Positions 5,997 through 9,075 of a stretch of DNA of 9,075 bases are shown here, piece by piece. The translations under genes and the position numbers were made by a program. Below the pieces are notes generated by a model. It searched no databases, was not told the DNA's origin, and worked only from the letters and a program-made list of their open reading frames with translations. This DNA comes from Gammaproteobacteria bacterium (GTDB taxonomy: Bacteria; Pseudomonadota; Gammaproteobacteria; SZUA-229): positions 1 through 9,075 of the forward strand of contig JACPVK010000073.1 of NCBI GenBank assembly GCA_016191795.1, given 5' to 3'. Each line of letters starts with the position of its first letter. Position 1 is the first letter of the stretch.

Positions 5997-6455
5997 ATGA
6001 CGGCGTCCGCCCTCAAGTCGCGCATTTCGGATGATATGAAAGCCGCCATGAAAAGCGGTGACAAGGCGCGTCTGGGCGTTATACGCCTGATATTGTCTGC
6101 CACCAAGCAGGTGGAAGTGGACGAAAGGGTCGAACTGGATGATGCCCGCATCATCAGCATCCTCGATAAAATGGTCAAGCAGCGCCGAGAATCCGCCAGT
6201 CAGTATGAATCAGCCGGGCGCCAGGATTTGCTGGATCAGGAAACATTCGAAATAGGCATATTACAAGCCTATTTGCCCGCGGCCATCAGCGAAGCGGAGC
6301 TGGAACAGCTGATCGCGGAGGCCATTGCCAGCAGCGGAGCCCGCACTATGCAGGATATAGGCAAGGTAATGGCGCTGATTAAACCCAAAGTACAGGGACG
6401 CACCGACATGGGCGCCGTGAGCGGCAAAATCAAGGCAAAACTTGGTACAGCCTGA
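5997..6455 (+). CDS. yqeY: GatB/YqeY-domain protein
   Basis: A 152-aa protein of the YqeY family, whose domain resembles the tRNA-binding tail of GatB, a subunit of the Asp/Glu-tRNA amidotransferase. The biochemical role of the free-standing form is not firmly known. The typical features are LKSRISDDMKAAMKSGDKARLGVIRLILSATKQVEVDER (6-44), KMVKQRRESASQYESAGRQDL (58-78), the EIGILQAYLP segment (85-94) and the C-terminal MQDIGKVMALIKPKVQGRTDMGAVS (118-142). The length is normal. The ATG lies 9 nt after the rpsU stop and no good ribosome site is visible, so coupling with rpsU is likely. In many gammaproteobacteria this gene is followed by dnaG and rpoD; here hemE follows. Confidence 0.93.
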   Translation: MTASALKSRISDDMKAAMKSGDKARLGVIRLILSATKQVEVDERVELDDARIISILDKMVKQRRESASQYESAGRQDLLDQETFEIGILQAYLPAAISEAELEQLIAEAIASSGARTMQDIGKVMALIKPKVQGRTDMGAVSGKIKAKLGTA

Positions 6456-6472
6456 CGCCCACACCTAACAAG

Positions 6473-6508
6473 AGCTAGCCCGCCTGACGACGGGTGGACG
6501 GCTCGGCT
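6473..6508 (+). other. Imperfect GC-rich hairpin between yqeY and hemE
   Basis: Short nested complementary blocks (AGC 6473-6475 with GCT 6506-6508; AGCC 6477-6480 with GGCT 6500-6503; alternatively CCCG with CGGG around 6479-6494) could fold into a stem-loop in the 91-bp gap. There is no T run, so it is not a standard terminator. It could be a leader structure, or simply GC-rich spacer. The stability was not computed. Confidence 0.25.
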
Positions 6509-6546
6509 AACGACTCCAGCCTCTGATCTGGCACCGGCACACAACC

Positions 6547-7617
6547 ATGACTGAACTGAAAAACGACACTTTTCTTCGCGCCCTGCTACGTCAGCCCGTA
6601 GACTACACCCCGATCTGGATCATGCGTCAGGCCGGTCGATATTTGCCGGAATACCGCGCCACTCGCGAAAAAGCCGGCGACTTCATGACGCTGTGCACCA
6701 CCCCAGAGCTGGCCTGCGAAGTCACCCTGCAACCGCTGGAACGTTTTGATCTGGATGCGGCCATCCTGTTCTCCGACATTCTCACTGTGCCCGACGCCAT
6801 GGGCCTGGGCCTGTATTTCTCCGAAGGCGAAGGCCCGCGCTTCAAAACACCGGTGCGTACCGAAAAACAAATTCATGATTTGATCATTCCTGAACCGGAA
6901 GACCAGCTTAAGTATGTGATGGATGCGGTACGCCTGATTCGCCGCGAACTCCATGGCCGGGTACCGCTCATTGGTTTTGCAGGTAGCCCCTGGACCCTGG
7001 CCACTTATATGGTGGAAGGTAGCGGCAGTAAAACCTTCAGCCTCAGTAAAACCTTGCTGCTGCAGGAGCCCAAACTGGCCCATGAATTACTCGGCAAAAT
7101 CAGTACCGCCGTTGCCGCTTACCTCAACGCGCAAGTCGCCGCCGGTGCCCAGGCCTTGATGATATTCGATACCTGGGGCGGCAATCTGTCACCGCATCTG
7201 TATCGGGAATTTTCATTGCGTTATATGCGAGAGATCGTGCAACAGCTGAAGCGTGAACATGAAGGCCGCCGAGTGCCTGTCATTCTGTTTACTAAAGGTG
7301 GCGGGCAATATTTATCCGATATGGCGGATACCGGCTGTGATGCACTGGGACTGGACTGGACCTTCGATATAGCTCAGGCCCGTAAACAGGTAGGCCAGCG
7401 CGTCGCGTTACAAGGCAATATGGATCCATCAACTCTGTGTGCATCACCCGATGTGATTCGCAGTGAAGCGGCGAGGGTGCTGCAATCATTTGGGTCGGGC
7501 AGTGGCCATGTGTTTAATCTGGGACATGGCATTACGCCTGACATTAACCCGGATCACGTCAAAGTACTGGTGGATACTGTTCACCAGCTCAGCAAACCGT
7601 ATCACGCCAAAAAATAA
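6547..7617 (+). CDS. hemE: Uroporphyrinogen decarboxylase
   Basis: A 356-aa cytosolic enzyme that removes four acetate carboxyl groups from uroporphyrinogen III to give coproporphyrinogen III in haem synthesis. The conserved start TELKNDTFLRALLRQPVD, the substrate-binding MRQAGRYLPEYR (26-37, with Arg27 and Arg31), FSDILTVPDAMGLGL (75-89, catalytic Asp77), FAGSPWTLATYMVEG (144-158, Tyr154), IFDTWGG (206-212), LFTKGGG (247-253), ALQGNMDP (287-294) and FNLGHGI (323-329) are all present. Length and residue numbering match the family. The ATG at 6547 gives the conserved N-terminus, but the preceding bases (ACCGGCACACAACC) contain no Shine-Dalgarno match. It lies 91 bp after yqeY and converges on mrcA with a 47-bp gap. 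Whether it has its own promoter or is read from rpsU is unclear. Confidence 0.97.
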   Translation: MTELKNDTFLRALLRQPVDYTPIWIMRQAGRYLPEYRATREKAGDFMTLCTTPELACEVTLQPLERFDLDAAILFSDILTVPDAMGLGLYFSEGEGPRFKTPVRTEKQIHDLIIPEPEDQLKYVMDAVRLIRRELHGRVPLIGFAGSPWTLATYMVEGSGSKTFSLSKTLLLQEPKLAHELLGKISTAVAAYLNAQVAAGAQALMIFDTWGGNLSPHLYREFSLRYMREIVQQLKREHEGRRVPVILFTKGGGQYLSDMADTGCDALGLDWTFDIAQARKQVGQRVALQGNMDPSTLCASPDVIRSEAARVLQSFGSGSGHVFNLGHGITPDINPDHVKVLVDTVHQLSKPYHAKK

Positions 7618-7635
7618 GCACGCCTGATTAAAACA

Positions 7636-7657
7636 GGTGATGCCCGTGGGCACCACC
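7636..7657 (-). terminator. Hairpin between convergent hemE and mrcA, probable weak terminator
   Basis: GGTG-A-TGCCC (7636-7645) pairs with GGGCA-C-CACC (7648-7657), a nine-pair stem with one A/C mismatch and a tight loop. On the minus strand it is followed by TGTTTTAATC, a short T-rich stretch, suiting termination of mrcA. On the plus strand there is no T run, so hemE termination here is less certain. Confidence 0.5.
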
Positions 7658-7664
7658 CGGATTA

Positions 7665-9075
7665 TCAGAACAACTGCTCTGGCATAACATCCTTATCATC
7701 AGCACCCAGGGGTACATTGGGACGCGAGTTTGGCTTGGGCGCCGACTCGGCATTGAAAGTTTCAAAAATAGCCGCCCTGTCGTTAGTGCCCGCCAGCTCT
7801 CCGGTTTCCGGATTGATTTTCACCGTTACCAGGTTATCCGGCCGTTCCATGACTTTTTCCGGCACACCCTGCAGGGCGGTACGCATAAATTCCATCCACA
7901 TCGGCAAGGCAGCCTTGCCACCTGTTTCATAACTACCGAGCTGTTTTTGCTGCTCATCAAAACCAACCCAGGAAACCGCTACCAGTGAACGGTTAAATCC
8001 GTTAAACCAGGCATCACGCTGGTCATTCGTGGTACCGGTTTTACCCATCAGATCATTACGACCCAGGGCACGCGCGCGGCGAGCTGTACCGTAATTGACC
8101 ACGTCCTGCAGCATGGAATTCATGACGTACATAATGCGATCTTCAACCACACGGCCCGCCTGCTTGGGCAGACCGGATTCCGCCAGCGTAGCGTCCACAC
8201 TCATAGCTGGCATGGTCTTCCCGCGTTTTTTCATTTCGCAAGGCACACAGGCCACAACAGGATCGGCTTCAAACAGCACCTTGCCATTGATATCTTCGAT
8301 ACGCTCAATAAAATAGGTATCCACCTTGTAACCACCATTGGCAAACACTGTGAATCCACCAGCCAGTTCCAGCGGACTCAATTGCCCGCTACCCAGCGCC
8401 AGCGTCAGATCGTGGGGCATCAGATTGCCGTTAAATCCAAAGCGCTTGAGTGATTCGATGGCATAGCCAATTCCAATAGCGCGCAACAAGCGTATTGAAA
8501 CCAGATTCATGGAATTAACCAGTGCTTCGCGCAAGCGCGTAGGCCCATGAAATTCGCTGCCATAATTTTCCGGCCGCCATGCACCTTCCAGCGCTGCATC
8601 CTGAAACACCACCGGCGCATCATTTATGATCGATGCAGCCGTAAAGCCTTTTTCCAGTGCTGCTGTATAAATGAAGGGCTTAACACTGGAGCCGATCTGG
8701 CGTTTGGCCTGTACCGCGCGATTAAATTTGCTGCGATAAAAATCGTAACCGCCTACCAGCGCACGTACGGCGCCGTCATTCGGGTCCAGAGCCACCAGTG
8801 CACCTTGCGCATCGGGAATCTGTCCGAGTCGCCAGGCATTGGCCGCATCGGTATAAACCCGGATGATGTCGCCGGGCTTGAATATATCTTCCGCTTTTTC
8901 AGGTGCATTACCGATGGCGTTGGCAGACTTGTAAGGTGCCGCCCAGGACATACCCTCCCACGGCAAATCGATCAGCTTTCCGCCCTCGAGATAAACCTGC
9001 GCAGTTTGCGCCGATACCTTGACCACCAGTGCTGGTAACAAATTACCGTATTCACCCCGTGCATCGAGCTCACGA
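7665..9075 (-). CDS. mrcA: Penicillin-binding protein 1A (bifunctional peptidoglycan synthase), C-terminal 469 residues, 5' end outside window
   Basis: The minus-strand frame stays open to the window edge (first full codon at 9074), so the protein is cut by the window, not by nature. Full PBP1A is about 800-850 aa; the missing half would hold the membrane anchor and glycosyltransferase domain. Visible residues about 10-75 resemble the OB-like PCB domain (LVVKV ... KPGDIIRVY). The penicillin-binding transpeptidase domain follows, with all three active-site motifs: SSVK (129-132, nucleophile Ser129), SMN (188-190) and KTGT (345-348). VALDPNDGAVRALVGGYDF (94-112) is a typical entry strand. The enzyme crosslinks cell-wall peptides in the periplasm and is the target of beta-lactams. 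The C-terminus (KPNSRPNVPLGADDKDVMPEQLF) is a short acidic tail. In Pseudomonas the homologue ponA lies beside pilMNOPQ; the 5' side is not visible here. The alternative name is ponA. Confidence 0.95.
   Translation of the reverse strand, partial: RELDARGEYGNLLPALVVKVSAQTAQVYLEGGKLIDLPWEGMSWAAPYKSANAIGNAPEKAEDIFKPGDIIRVYTDAANAWRLGQIPDAQGALVALDPNDGAVRALVGGYDFYRSKFNRAVQAKRQIGSSVKPFIYTAALEKGFTAASIINDAPVVFQDAALEGAWRPENYGSEFHGPTRLREALVNSMNLVSIRLLRAIGIGYAIESLKRFGFNGNLMPHDLTLALGSGQLSPLELAGGFTVFANGGYKVDTYFIERIEDINGKVLFEADPVVACVPCEMKKRGKTMPAMSVDATLAESGLPKQAGRVVEDRIMYVMNSMLQDVVNYGTARRARALGRNDLMGKTGTTNDQRDAWFNGFNRSLVAVSWVGFDEQQKQLGSYETGGKAALPMWMEFMRTALQGVPEKVMERPDNLVTVKINPETGELAGTNDRAAIFETFNAESAPKPNSRPNVPLGADDKDVMPEQLF

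Noticed and set aside
6586..7083. 165-codon open frame antisense to hemE
   Set aside because: Fully covered by the well-conserved hemE on the other strand; its translation has no recognisable features and is a by-product of codon bias.
8547..9038. 163-codon open frame antisense to mrcA
   Set aside because: Lies entirely opposite the conserved PBP1A coding region and its product resembles no known family.
1..9075. Mobile element, CRISPR array, tRNA or phage/defence system
   Set aside because: No transposase or integrase sequence, no regularly spaced direct repeats, no tRNA-like cloverleaf segment and no target-site duplications were recognised by eye; nearly all sequence is accounted for by housekeeping genes.

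Overview
The window is an ordinary-looking chromosomal segment from a gammaproteobacterium. The evidence is the close match of RpoH, S21, HemE, BioC/BioH and PBP1A to gammaproteobacterial versions, and gene pairs typical of that class (tsaD divergent from rpsU-yqeY). A DsrC-type protein with two C-terminal cysteines hints at a lineage with sulfur-oxidising relatives, but this is inference. No mobile element, CRISPR array, rRNA or tRNA gene was recognised.

Layout. 1-136: 3' end of rpoH (heat-shock sigma factor), closed by a strong terminator. 271-1560: an exported FecR-domain protein with a proline-rich tail. It converges on 1629-1991 (minus), a DsrC/TusE-family protein, across a long perfect-stem bidirectional terminator. 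1992-2299: an AT-rich gap holding the putative dsrC promoter and little else. 2300-3941 (minus): bioC and bioH, overlapping by 23 nt, the pair that makes and releases the disguised pimeloyl chain for biotin. 4021-4629: plsY (phospholipid synthesis), whose 3' end overlaps the convergent tsaD (4619-5650, minus; tRNA t6A37 synthesis) by 11 bp. 5763-6455: rpsU and yqeY behind a near-consensus sigma70 promoter. 6547-7617: hemE (haem synthesis). 7665-9075 (minus): the C-terminal part of mrcA/ponA (PBP1A), cut by the window edge.

Most genes are core housekeeping functions (heat-shock transcription, translation, cell wall, lipid, biotin, haem) in short transcription units of one or two genes that switch strand often. 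I found no convincing new multi-gene system. The points most worth a second look are the DsrC-like protein with a nine-residue tail beyond its usually near-terminal cysteine, the stand-alone exported FecR-domain protein without a FecI/TonB partner, and the replacement of dnaG-rpoD by hemE downstream of rpsU-yqeY.
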